Below, piece by piece: positions 11,878 to 22,957 of a stretch of 64,000 bases of DNA. Position numbers and translations under genes: made by a program. Source of the stretch: Amphirosellinia nigrospora (Eukaryota; Ascomycota; Sordariomycetes; Xylariales; Xylariaceae). The notes under the pieces are model-generated. The model saw only the letters and a list, made by a program, of their open reading frames with translations. It was not told the DNA's origin and did not search any database. The first letter of the stretch is position 1. The number at the start of each line of letters is the position of its first letter. The stretch spans positions 806,001 through 870,000 of the forward strand of contig SCHM01000001.1 in NCBI GenBank assembly GCA_004123355.1. The letters run 5' to 3'.

Positions 11878-12931
11878 TTTTGTTAATTCGTGTGTATGAT
11901 AGATGTACGATAGTTCTGTATTAATGTTCAGTCTGAAGAATTCCATTTCAACATTGATATCAAATGGTATCCGATACCCCGCTAGACCGAAAAAAATACA
12001 CGAGGCGTCGAACAATTACTCCAAACAGGCTGGTGTGGCGGTCAGTATTCTACTTCCAGTTTTTAGCGCTTCCATCCCAGTGCCAAGCACACCAGAGGCA
12101 ACCGTCAACAGATCGCTTAGTTATCGGGATGGGACAAAGAAGTGATGAATGGTTCTAAGAAAACCTTCAAGTTATCATTTGCCGAAGTTCACAAGGTACC
12201 AACTAACCTTCTAGAGACCTATTCGGCATGGCGGCTTTATAGAACACGATGATTTGACTTTATTTTAGAGATAGCACGTCTTATCTCTGTGAGTGGTACA
12301 GGAAGGGAAGCTTTTCAACCAAAAGCTATCGTCGATATCTTTTCCAATGTCGTATTGGGCCGTCAGGCATGCTGACCCCCCTCCGCCGAAAACCATCAAC
12401 GTAGATGTGTATTGCAGGTCAAAAGGGTAAGCACAGCTGGCTAAGCCCTCCAGCTTCAGTACATACATGCATATGACCTCCACCTCAATTATATCTTCAG
12501 CCATCCTTACCTTCTACCACATATAACCGCCCAGTAGGTTATCAATCACACAATCAACATAAGCCAATGTTTTCTGCATCACTCAACGACACAGGTTATA
12601 CTACTGTTCTTTAGACCGAAGTGACCCATATCCAGCTACCAGCAAAGAATTGGAGCCTACGAGGCGAAGAATTGGCAAGGCAGATTTCCCCGCCCCCGCG
12701 TGCATCGCGCGGAGCATCATCCAACTAAACCAATCTATGTCGTATTATCGTATTATCGACGAACACTTGTTCATTCTTCCCCCTATCGTTTTTATTTGGG
12801 TATAACTATTGATGCCACATATACGTTCGCTTTGTAAGGCATTCAGGGTTGTGAGATTGATCTGCACTCCACGCATTCGCCCTTATGTGCCCTGGTAGGA
12901 CTAAGATTTCGAAAAGGATCGAACAAACAAC
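11878..12931. other. Intergenic, no gene recognised
   Basis: About 1.05 kb of mostly AT-rich sequence upstream of the NLR gene. Short frames on both strands show no conserved sequence. It contains a small CG-rich patch near 12690-12715 and two overlapping CGTATTAT words near 12740. Confidence 0.5.
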
Positions 12932-15578
12932 ATGGAGCGACCAGCTAAGAGACCGAGGCTTGCTAAAGATGCTTCCGATCATGTCGCCGAGCCTATTGAG
13001 GCCATGCAACAATATCGCGACTCTGGCCAACGTTCGATTAGCTTCGCTGGCTACGGACTGCAAAATACAGGCAACTTCAAAGCTGGCAGAGATTTCATAA
13101 TAAATGTCAACGAGCAATCGAACATAAACGTGAAAGCTGGCGAGCGCAAAAGACTGCTTGAGTTGCTGCAATTTGACCAGATGGATGCCAGGCAATTAAC
13201 TATCAAGAAAGCACATGCTCAAACGTGTGCGTGGTTTCTCGATACGCCACCATACGTCAACTGGAAAACCGCCTTGCATAATGACCAAAACTTCTTATGG
13301 ATAAAAGGGAAACCGGGAACTGGAAAATCAACCCTCATGAAGTTCTTGCTAGGGAAGCTTCGCGATCAGATCCGACAGGCTGGGAATCAAGAGATTTTGC
13401 TCTCGTTCTTCTTCAATGCTAGAGGGGATGACCTTGAAAAGACAACCGCCGGTTTATACAGGACACTACTACTTCAACTTCTTGAAGCGCGCCCCAAGCT
13501 TCAGTATGTTCTAGATGATATTCGAATTGGGCACTCCTGGACCATTGGACCTCTCAAAACCGCTTTTGAAAAAGCTATCCAAGGCCTCGGCAACAGCTCT
13601 ATTGTCTGCTTGGTTGATGCACTCGACGAATGTGACGAAGAAGAAATTCGAGACATGGTATCCTTTTTAAGGGACATGAGCGTTATTTCCAAACGATCCC
13701 GCATCTGCTTCGCAAGCAGACATTATCCGCATATTACCATGAAGACAGCAGAAAGTATCATTCTCGAAAAGCAAGCCGGTCACTTTGAAGATATAATAAC
13801 GTACATACACAGCGCGTTAACAATCGAGGACGATAGTCTTGCAGATGAAATACGCCGCGACCTCCAGAAGAAAGCCTCCGGCGTGTTTATGTGGGTTGTG
13901 CTTGTGGTAGATATGCTGAACAGGCAATACGACGCAGGCTATCGCCACTGCCTCCGCGAGCGGATTCGGCAACTCCCTGGAGACCTTCACAAGCTATTCC
14001 TTGACATTCTAACCGCGATAATAACAATATGGATGGCCTTCTTCTGTGCATTCAATGGGTAATATTTTCTCGGAGCCCTTGACGCCTAGACAGTTCTATC
14101 TTGCTCTAGTTTCAGGATTAGAGCCTCAAAATCTGCCAGTCTGTCATTCAGATGATATTTCGAAAGACAGCATTGAAAAACATTCTCAGCAACTCAAAAG
14201 GACTAGCTGAAGCTACCAAGTCTACAATCCCAACCATTCAATTCATCCACGAATCCGTTCGGAACTTTTTGCTTGAAGAGAATGGTCTTAGTAGGATCTG
14301 GCCCGATATTTCGAAAAACGTCTATGGGTTAAGCCACAACATGCTCAAAGAATGTTGTCACACATATATGAACATGCCGGAAGCGACTACTCTCGAAGGG
14401 TCCCGCACAGAGAGGATGGCGGCATTTCCGTTCCTAAGCTATGCTAATCAAGGAATATTATATCATGCCAACGAAGCACAAAGATACAACACAAGACAAC
14501 AAGACTTTATCACTAAATTTCCGCTTTCCGATGGGTAAAACACCACAATTATATCTGCCGTTTTTTTGATCGGTATACGCCCAAAGTTAGTCTCTTGTAC
14601 ATCCTAGCTGAGTTTGATATGGGAGCTCTTATTCGTAGCGACATGAACCGACAATCATGTTTCAAGATAGAAGACGAGCGATATGGGAATCCAATTCTCG
14701 CAGCAAGTGCCAGAAGGAACACCGAGGCGATCCAGATCATGCTAGAAGTCGAGACTGAACGGCTGTCAGAAACCTCTCTCTCACACCTCTCCAGTTTGAT
14801 TATGATGCCAGGCGAAATAATTTCATATGCTTCAAGAAATCGGCACAGATTTAACAAACATGAGGACCTGTTCTGCCAGCTCATCGAACATGGCAATGAA
14901 AAGGCGTCATTGTTTTTCCTTGCGGTGGAGAGGTGTGACGTCAATATCAGGAACCTACAGGGAGAAACAGTTCTGATGTCCGCAGTGAAAGAGGGGTTTG
15001 GTGTGCTAGTACGTGAGCTTCTCCAACGAGGTGCCGACGTATTAGCCGCCGATAAAGACGGCCGAACAGCTTTGCATTTGGCTTTAATTCGCCGCTCTGA
15101 CGAAATAGCCAAGCTGCTTATCGACCGCGGAAGTGACATATTTGCCGCCGATAAAGACGGCCGAACAGCTTTACATCTAACTTCAACTTACGGCTATAAT
15201 GAAATATCCGCGATGTTTATCAACGACATATTTTCCCACTCTACAAACGGTCGAGCTACTTTGCATCTAGCTTTAACTCACAGCTCTGACAAAATAGCCA
15301 AGCTGTTGATCGGCGACCAAACTGACGCACTCGCTACCTATAACGACGAGCTAACAGCTTCCGACACGGTGTTACTCAACGACAGTGCTGAAATTTCCAG
15401 GCTACTTACCAGCCGAGCAACTTTACACATGGCGTTAGTCAGTAACAATGTTGACGTTTCCAGGCTACATATCAGCCGCGGCGCTAGTCTTCTATTCCCC
15501 AATGGATATAATTACTCGCTGTTACCCAATTTTGACCAGAATGCCATGGATATTATCGACGGCATATCAAAATATTAA
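12932..15578 (+). CDS. NLR-type protein: N-terminal motif, NACHT NTPase, ankyrin repeats
   Basis: Reading from the ATG at 12932: a basic start (KRPRLAK), then a Gly/Asn-rich segment around residues 30-60 containing LQNTGNFKAGRDFIINVN. A NACHT NTPase follows, with the fungal pre-NACHT signature QLTIKKAHAQTCAWFL, Walker A GKPGTGKST (near residue 129) and Walker B VCLVDALDEC. Further on come the winged-helix-like IQFIHESVRNFLLEENGL and C-terminal ankyrin repeats, two of them nearly identical around AADKDGRTALHL. Fungal NLRs of this build act in heterokaryon incompatibility and non-self recognition, with the repeats sensing and the N-terminus signalling. The domain order is normal for the family. 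The conserved sequence steps between frames near 14010, 14085, 14175 and 14535-14560 without splice sites, mostly at homopolymers, so either the allele is inactive or the consensus has errors. The ankyrin array is short and irregular. Confidence 0.85.
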
Positions 15579-15769
15579 GATCAGTAGGTAAAGGAAGTAC
15601 TTGTATTTTTGGTTTGAAGATTATAATAATAAAAGAAAAGAAACAGCAAAACAACCATCGAGCTATCTAACTCTCGATTATGTTAAGGTAGCGAGTGGGA
15701 AAATCTTGAATTATATATGTAGCTTCTGTGCCTTAAAAGGATGTTAAAGAAAGAAGGGTTGTAGGGTTA

Positions 15770-15992
15770 GGTAGGCTAAGAGAGATCACCGAGATATACA
15801 AACTCTGGCGATACAAGTCTACGGAGGTCCGCGAGGCTGTAGGATATACAGTGAGGATATTCGACAATAATAGATGCAGAGTCATCCTGCCTGGAGATGG
15901 AGAAGCTAGATCTTTATGGCACCTTTGACACCTTGCTAGTTTGTTACTTAATTTGAACCTCTTTCCAAGCCTCTAGTGGAGCCTTGTGACGA
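15770..15992 (+). repeat. Degenerate copy of LTR family C
   Basis: The right part of this block matches 35790-35967: shared words include GGAGGTCCGCGA, AGATCT.TATGGC.CCTTTG.CACC and a TGTGAC end. The left end could not be placed, so the copy is partial or strongly diverged. No coding sequence adjoins it. It is a fossil fragment of the same family as the complete solo LTR at 35619-35967. Confidence 0.5.
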
Positions 15993-16602
15993 CCGTCCTA
16001 TTTTTGGAAGCAGAAGAAATTCAATCTATATACCTAAAGGCTTCGTTATTTATTTATAATGCTCTCTATCTCGGCCTAAGGAGTACGAAACACAAAGGTT
16101 ACACGCGCGTGATTCCGTAGAGCCCGAGATTATTGTCTCCTTGGGTACATACTTCTACGAGTAACACTAGATACCTGTGCAGACACGCGTGATGGGTAGT
16201 ACAATAAGGAGCTTCAAGAGCGTTGGAGGTATGACTAAAAAGACACATACTTTAATACATCTAGCAATAAAGTTTTAAGTCTTTGACACGTTGCTCGTAA
16301 AGCGATAAGAGCTTGAATTCATTGATTGTTGAAGAATAATTTTGCTAAGTAGGTAGGAACTACGATTTTAGGGGAGTTTGTCAAATGGCATTGGAAAAAG
16401 GAGCACCATAAATACCCTGTTGTTCAATCATGTAAGTTATCACTCAAAAACATCGTGCTTCTAGTAGCCACAAACGCAATGCTATTGTTGTTGCCTTATA
16501 TCACAAACTTTTGTGCAACAACAAGTATCCCCATTCATGAACATGCTAACAAAGGTTCCAGGGGGCGTCTCTAGCAGCTAATCACCTACTCTACACATCC
16601 AG

Positions 16603-16645
16603 GCGCGATTCACTGACGCGATTCAAGGACGCGATTCACTGGCGC
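16603..16645 (+). repeat. Short tandem repeat of a 15-bp CGCGATTCA unit
   Basis: Three copies of a unit built on GCGATTCACTGACGC follow each other with one or two differences. Each carries a CGCG core. The block lies about 500 bp upstream of the 2EXR gene in otherwise plain AT-rich sequence. It could be a regulatory cluster or a chance minisatellite. Confidence 0.6.
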
Positions 16646-16954
16646 GTGTTGTAGTACCCCCTGATGGATATGGCCTTGGTACGTACCTATGTCATTGCAT
16701 GTACACGTGAATACATAAACATAAAGATTTGCAAAAATAAGTACCAGAAATCGTAATAAGTACATAATAGATATTGACGTGTTGCTTGTTTGTTTTCACA
16801 AACACGACAATGACCCCAGCGTGGTACGTGCCTGCTAGATACAGAGGTACTAACAGGTGTGCTCAAATATTACGCATATGGGGACATTGAAAAGACTGCC
16901 ACTGTATTCACTGGAGGGCAATCATTTACTGAAGCACGCTCCTTCCCTTTTCTC

Positions 16955-16962
16955 TATATAAG
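16955..16962 (+). promoter_or_regulatory. Probable TATA box of the 2EXR gene
   Basis: TATATAAG stands about 165 bp upstream of the proposed ATG at 17121 and is followed by a pyrimidine-rich leader with CTCTCCCACTCTCTAC, as is common just upstream of fungal transcription starts. Confidence 0.45.
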
Positions 16963-17120
16963 TCGCTGTTATAACCGCCTGGCATCCTCCACAACTCTCC
17001 CACTCTCTACATCTTTTATTCTTCTGCACACTCTATAGTTTCTCGACTGCCCCTTTATCTTGTTGATTCCCACTTATCACTCTGAATTATTCACCATTCT
17101 TATATATCGACCATATCACA

Positions 17121-17862
17121 ATGGGAATTCAGAGATCATCAAGATTGCCAACGAGGGCCTTGGGTTCCGCAAGCCCGGAAACATCGTCGTTTGTGTTCCT
17201 GTCGAGAAATTCAACGAGGACCCGTGGAAGTATTACAAGAGAAACCGATCTTTCACCTGTTCGCCAAACTTCCTCCCGAGATCCGCGTTGCCATCTGGAA
17301 GTACGCGGTGTGCGTCCAAAAACGAGTCGTGAAGACCTATTCGCCCAGGGGTGCATGGAAAGTACCTTGGCATCATCCACGCTCCCGTGCCCCGCTCTTC
17401 CTTGTCAATAAGGAGGCTTTCTATGAGGCGCGGAAGTACTATGTACGATTCCCCTCATTTATCACGGCGTCTTCGAAGCCAAGCCCCACGGGACCACTCA
17501 TCTGCTTCGACGATGACGTTTTCTTTCATAAGAAGCGACGGGAGTACGAAAAGATTTTTGGCATCACGTGCATGCTTGTTCAGAACAAGAAGTACTGCCG
17601 GATTCCCTTCGTCTCGCAGTGAGTAACAAACTACTATCATCCCGCCATTCAAGTTGCGTGAATAATTAGCTAATACGAAGACGTGTTTTTCAGCCCACTC
17701 TATTGGCGCGACCTTCCAGAGGCTGTGTTCAACGAGTTGGAGCCACCGTGGTATCAGGACGAAATCGTGCTAGTACTCAGTAACAATTTCGGATGGATGT
17801 ACAAGTCTTCTCCGGTGGTTATAATGGGTACTCGAGTGGAGAGGAGTGAACCGGATACATGA
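17121..17862 (+). CDS. 2EXR-domain protein
   Basis: The core IFHLFAKLPPEIRVAIWKYA with a following KRVVKTY is the 2EXR domain, a short fungal-specific domain found in many proteins of unknown role in Sordariomycetes. Downstream APLFLVNKEAFYEARKYY is also typical of the family. An intron with a GTGAGT donor at 17619 and acceptor ending at 17693 joins FVS to HPLYWRDLPEAVFNEL, and the protein ends at a TGA (17860-17862). Upstream of the domain the conserved-looking NEGLGFRKPGN...WKYYK segment is in another frame. The ATG at 17121 is in a third, so one or two single-base slips lie between 17125 and 17240 and the start is uncertain. About 230 aa, a normal length for this family. No function is known for the domain. 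Confidence 0.7.
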
Positions 17863-18068
17863 CAACACTAAGAAATTTTGGGCAACAATGGGCTGAAGCA
17901 CACGAACTATAGCTATTGCGCCACATCAGTCGCAACTTAACACATTAGCAACTTCTCGGGCTCCAGCTATTCCCCCTACCTCGATCGTCTCTCCTCCCCA
18001 ACAGGATTGTAGTATTGCGCGATGGGAAGGTAGGGAACGGCGGAATATGGGTTATGATTATGGCATCA

Positions 18069-18158
18069 GAAAAGAGGTGGTGATTTGGTATGGAAGAAGA
18101 AAAGAGGTGATGGTTTGGTATGGCACTGCATCAAAAAAGAGGTGATGATTTGGTACGG
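18069..18158 (+). repeat. Three imperfect copies of a 26-bp unit
   Basis: A unit built on AAAAGAGGTGATGATTTGG occurs at 18069-18094, 18098-18123 and 18133-18158, with small differences and short spacers. It lies in the 3' region of the 2EXR gene and has no coding sense. It is probably a minisatellite. Confidence 0.7.
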
Positions 18159-18716
18159 AAGAAGAATCGCGTTGATGTCCGCACATAAAAGTTTTGTTGT
18201 GTTAAAATTATCTTTCTTACGACAAGTAGTCGATGCCTCGAACTAGGCTTTAGTAGTTCTGAATTTACAAACCAATGAAAATCCCAAACACTTCATCAAA
18301 TTCCAAGTGAGCGATCCTGAGGTTGTTATTGTATCAATCAAGTGGCATACAACGGAAGCATACCCGCTGTCCGCCTGGATTAATAACTGCTGCAAAGCTC
18401 AACACGGGTGTGAATGTCTTCTCAGACCTAGAGCTGGTAGGAGCGGAAGCAGCCTCCCCAGATCAGCGTCAATTGTGCCGCTCTGCACAATATCCGATAA
18501 ATATATAGTTAATATATAACATGAACTATTTCAACCCAAAAATATTGATGAGGTAGCTCACGAGCGCAAGAAGCGTGTATTGAAATGGATGGGTGGACGG
18601 GATGCTCGGAGAGTATCTCGATAGATGCATAAATATGTCGCTAACCTTTATTGTTGCATAAAATTAGTCCTGGCCGGGGGATTTGACATCACGGATTCCT
18701 GGTGAATGCAGCTGAG

Positions 18717-18741
18717 ACGCGACTAAATGCCAGAGGCGCGT
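18717..18741 (+). promoter_or_regulatory. Paired MCB-like boxes upstream of the DNA ligase gene
   Basis: ACGCG (18717-18721) and CGCGT (18737-18741) stand in inverted orientation 131-155 bp upstream of the ligase ATG. CGCGT/ACGCG is the core of the MluI cell-cycle box bound by MBF in yeasts, which drives DNA-replication genes at G1/S. A matching pair lies upstream of POL2 in this window. The motif is short, so chance is possible. Confidence 0.45.
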
Positions 18742-18871
18742 CACCCATCGTACCTACCTACCTACCTTTTCGATGCGCAATCTAGGGGATGGTAGTCGAA
18801 TAAATACGCAATACAATTAACACTGATATGTGACCAATGTATTGGATAGGGAAAGCCATAGGGTCCAAACG

Positions 18872-21761
18872 ATGCCGAGCCCTGCGAAAAAGAGGAAGCT
18901 GAACAGCGATTCCAAAAGTAGTCTCCCATCACGGGGTCTCGAGTATTTCTTCGCGAGGCAAAGGGATCAGAATGGGACTAGTTCTCCCCTTCAGACCGAG
19001 AGTGAGCCTGTGAAAGATGCGGCGCAACCGGTGCACGACCATGAGATGACTGATGAAGAGCTGGCCCGGAAGCTTCAGGCCGAGTGGAACCGAGAGGAAA
19101 AGGATGCGATAGCGCAGGAGGCTACATCTGCGGATGGCGGGAGGTCTAAGAACTCGCCGATTCTATCACAGACCTTGGAACCGGCTAAAGACGAGCTTGA
19201 CCGCGACGGAGCACCTTCAGAGCCGCCAAAGCCGAACACAGCCGAAACTTCACAAGAAAAGAAAGGAAAAGGCACTTTAACCCTCCAATCGGTTGCGGCG
19301 TCAGTGGACACAGTCTCGGAATCAATACCGTTTGACGAAAGCCCATTGATCTTTGAACCGGGCCGGTATGTCCCCCAATTGCGAGAGCACTGGGCCAAGG
19401 ACGGTGGCAATGCCTCATATGCCTTGTTAACGCGATGTTTCGTGCTCGTGAGCGGGACTTCGAGCCGAATCAAGATCGTGGATACTTTGGTGAACTGTCT
19501 ACGTATTCTTATCGAGGGTGACCCAGAGAGTTTGCTCCCTGCGGTAAGTCGCAAGGGTTTCACTGGACATCTACTATTCACTTTGCTCTTACTACAATTT
19601 CCAAGGAGCTACATAATGCGTGTTGTTGGATCACTGATGACGACTAGGTCTGGCTATCTACGAATGCCATCTCACCCCCTTACATATCCCTAGAGCTCGG
19701 GCTAGGTGGCTCGGCAATCTCTAAAGCACTACGGCAAGTATGCGGCCTCGATAACCGTGCGCTCAAGGCCATCTACGACAAATACGGAGATGCGGGGATG
19801 TGGCCTTCGAGGCTAAGAAGAAGCAAAGCTTCACGCTGCGTGCCCCCAAACCGCTCACTATAAAAGGCGTATACAATTCCCTCGTGAAGATCGCCAGCAC
19901 ACAAGGACAGGGCAGCGCAGAAGTGAAACAACGGCTCGTGGACCGCTTGCTGCAGGATGCGCGGGGCGGCGAAGAGAGTAGATACGTCGTGCGCACGCTT
20001 TGCCAACACTTGCGGATTGGTGCCGTGAAAACAACACTCTTGATCGCTCTATCTAGGGCGTTCCTGCTCTCGCGACCTCCTCTCATATCACAAGCGCAAG
20101 GCAAGGATGAATATGATTATCCCCTGCGCTCCGTGGACGAGCTCCGTCGCCTGAAGAAGGAGGAGTTGGCGGAGGTCTGGGCGCGCGGCGAGGAGATCGT
20201 CAAAGCATGTTTCGCACGACGCCCTAATTATAACGATCTGATTCCTGTCATGCTCGAGGTTGGCGTGTGTCCAGAGCTGCTCGTGCGCTGCGGGCTGGGA
20301 CTTCACATCCCACTGCGTCCCATGCTTGGTAGCATCACGCGCGATCTGTCTGAGATGTTGACGAAGCTGCAAGGCCGTGACTTTGCTTGCGAGTTCAAGT
20401 ATGACGGGCAGCGCGCGCAGGTTCACTGTGATGAGGGTGGTACGGTGTCTATATTCTCACGGCACCTCGAGGTTATGACAGACAAGTATCCAGACCTTGT
20501 GGCTCTAGTGCCACAGATCCGTAGCGAGGGTGTTGGAAGCTTCATAATGGAGGGCGAAGTCGTCGCTGTAGATCAGACAACAGGCGAGCTTAAGACCTTC
20601 CAGACGTTGACGAACCGTGCGCGCAAGGATGTGGCGATCGGGAGCATCAAGATCGACGTATGTCTCTTTGCCTTTGACTTAATGTACCTCAATGGCCAAC
20701 CGCTGCTCGATCGCCCATTTCGGGAGCGCAGGAGCCTGTTGCGCTCGCTGTTCGTCGAAGTCCCCAACCGGTTCACGTGGGTTCGTAGCTTAGACGCTAC
20801 GTCACAGGATTCGGAGTTCGTGCTAGACTTCTTCAAGCAGGCGACTGATCTAAAGTGCGAGGGCATCATGGTTAAGATACTCGACAACCTGCCGAATCTA
20901 CCACCACCTGTCTCGGCCATCCCTCCTACGGGGAGGACCAAAACCAACAGCCAGAAAGCACCAACAGTCGCGCGAAAGGAAAGGCTAGAGGCGACGAGAA
21001 ACAACCAAAACAGACACGCCGCAAACCTCTTCTCGCGACCTACGAGCCTGACAAGCGCCTCGATTCCTGGCTCAAGGTGAAGAAAGACTATAGCGCCTCC
21101 TTCGACACGCTCGATCTCGTCCCCGTCGCGGCTTGGCACGGGCAGGGCCGCAAGGCGAAGTGGTGGTCACCGATTCTCCTCGCCGTGCGCAATGAGGAGA
21201 CCGGCGCGCTTGAGGCAGTGTGCAAGTGTATGTCTGGTTTTACGGACGCGTTCTACAAGGCCAATCGGCGATTCTACGATGACGGGTCTGGGGACATTGA
21301 GCCTGGTGCTGCCAACACTACTCCTGAATCTAGCACAGGGAAAGTGGAGGGGGATAAAGCGGATGCTGATAGCAATAGCAATAACGACAGCGACAGCGAA
21401 ATACAGAACGAAGAAGATGACAAAAGCACAACGAAGAAATACAAGAACGTCCGCAAGACGAAGCCCAGCTTTGTCGACTACGCGGGCGGCCATCCGGATG
21501 TGTGGTTTGAACCGCAGGAGGTCTGGGAGGTAGCGTTCGCCGATATCACGCTATCACCGACTTATACCGCGGCAATCGGACTCGTTAGCCAGGACCGCGG
21601 TCTAAGTATGCGGTTCCGCGATTTCTGCGGAAGAGGGAGGATAAAGGTATAGAGGAGGCGAGCACGAGTGAATTCCTAGCCGGTCTATTCCGCAAGCAGG
21701 AGGCGAAAGCCCTCCGCCACCTTTGCCCGGTGATGAAAATGAGGACGATGATGAGGCTTAA
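18872..21761 (+). CDS. CDC9: ATP-dependent DNA ligase I
   Basis: DNA ligase I seals Okazaki fragments and repair nicks. From the ATG at 18872: a basic nuclear-signal start (PSPAKKRKLNS); a GLEYFFARQR segment in the place of the PCNA-binding box; an acidic linker; the N-terminal domain (FEPGRYVPQLREHWAK). The adenylation domain has the active-site Lys in CEFKYDGQRAQVH (about 20390-20428), MEGEVVAVD, FAFDLMYLNG and CEGIMVK. The OB domain runs through RLDSWLKVKKDY and HPDVWFEPQEVWEV to a C-terminal DENEDDDEA. One intron (19544-19647, donor GTAAGT) joins SLLPA to VWLSTNAISPPYISLELGLG. An Asn/Asp/Ser-rich insert sits near 21370-21430. Frame steps without splice sites occur near 19795, 20930, 21620 and 21715. 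Because the gene is essential, these are best read as consensus errors. It converges on the aldose epimerase gene with 107 bp between them. Confidence 0.95.
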
Positions 21762-21868
21762 TTAAGTTCATTTGAAGGTGATATAGCGGCTGACTGACTC
21801 CGATATTCCACGATGCGATACACTACAACAAGAGCCTCCCAGCATGATATTAGCACTAGCTAGGTTAT

Positions 21869-22957
21869 TTATTCCTTCCAGGCCTTGTAAACGATCTGGC
21901 AGCCATACTTCTCGCCCTTCTTCAGCAACACCTGGCTCTTCCAATCCTCTACGTTGCAGGCATTTACGAATCGACTAGGCTCTACGCAAAATCCACTCCG
22001 CGCACCACGGGCAGGGACGCCGTCGACGGCGGATACGTCGATGTATTTGCCCGTGTAATATTGGAATGCCGGCTCTGTGCTGTGGACCTCGAGGTGGATC
22101 TTGGATTCGGGGTGGTGCGCCTTGACGAGAGCGACGAGAGGTCGGCCACGCGTATCAATGGGTACGGAGCTAGGTGATGCCGAGGGTCAACTACAAAGCA
22201 GTCGTCGATGTCGGGCTCTTGAGCACCTAGCGTGAATTGCTCATTTGTGGTCACCTTTGCGAATGTCGTGGGCCCTCCTGTTGGGATACCGACGTCGTTG
22301 ACTGGAAGGTATGAGGGAGTGCAGAGCTGGACCACCGTCCCTTCGATCGAGAACCACCAGTTAAGTTGAAGTATCTGGTCAGGGACTGCTGTTAGCTTGC
22401 GCCGGCGACATATGTTAGGGTTTCGGGAGACATACGAGTGATTCGTCATATTAATGACAGTCTCCTCAGCCCCTGCGACGAGTTCGGCCTCATACTCCAT
22501 GCCTAGGATGGTCGCCTCCTTGCCCCCTTGGCTGATCTTTCCTGTGGTGTAAATCACCTTCACCAACACCTCACCTGGGAAACCTTCGTCTCCATCCTCG
22601 CTTCGAAGAGTGAACTCGACACTCTCACCACCTTTAAGGTCGCCCTCTAGCCCGGGAATGCTTCGAACCCCGATGGGCTTGGGCCCATCCCATATCCGCT
22701 TGCCCCAGCCCTTGACGCCGCCGTGTAAGGTATTGGGACCGTTGTTTGCGGCGAGGCTGTATGTGTTACCGCGTTCACGGAAGCAAGCTTTGCGTTGGAG
22801 ATACGGTTGGCGACGCGGCCGATGGTCTCTCCGAAGTAGGGGCCGTTGTGTGACACGTAGAGCTCTTGCGTCGGAAAGCCTGGACGATGTTCACGCCGCC
22901 TACCGTGAAGGACTGGATTATGGCGCCCAAGGGCAGGAATGATACTTCATCAGCCAT
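21869..22957 (-). CDS. Aldose 1-epimerase (galactose mutarotase)
   Basis: The enzyme interconverts alpha and beta anomers of sugars such as glucose and galactose in the cytosol. From the ATG at 22955-22957: VSFLPLGAIIQSFTVGGVNI, then NGPYFGETIGRVANRISNAK (the Arg region of the substrate pocket). Next are MTNHSY, whose His is one of the active-site residues, and EPDIDDCFVV. The end is SGFCVEPSRFVNACNVEDWK-like sequence and CQIVYKAWKE before the TAA. A 61-bp intron (22375-22435, donor GTATGT, acceptor GACCAG) splits NHS from YFNLTGG. About 340 aa, usual for the family. The conserved protein changes frame near 22880, 22780, 22740, 22660, 22345 and 22180, a high density of single-base slips. No RIP-type runs of stops are seen. 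Identity is firm; whether the gene is intact is not. Confidence 0.88.

Noticed and set aside
16603-18158. CRISPR-like array from the repeated units at 16603 and 18069
   Set aside because: Units directly adjoin or have tiny irregular spacers, are imperfect, and the genome is fungal.
20573-21139. Minus-strand frame over the DNA ligase
   Set aside because: It overlaps the conserved ligase catalytic region on the other strand and shows no family pattern of its own.
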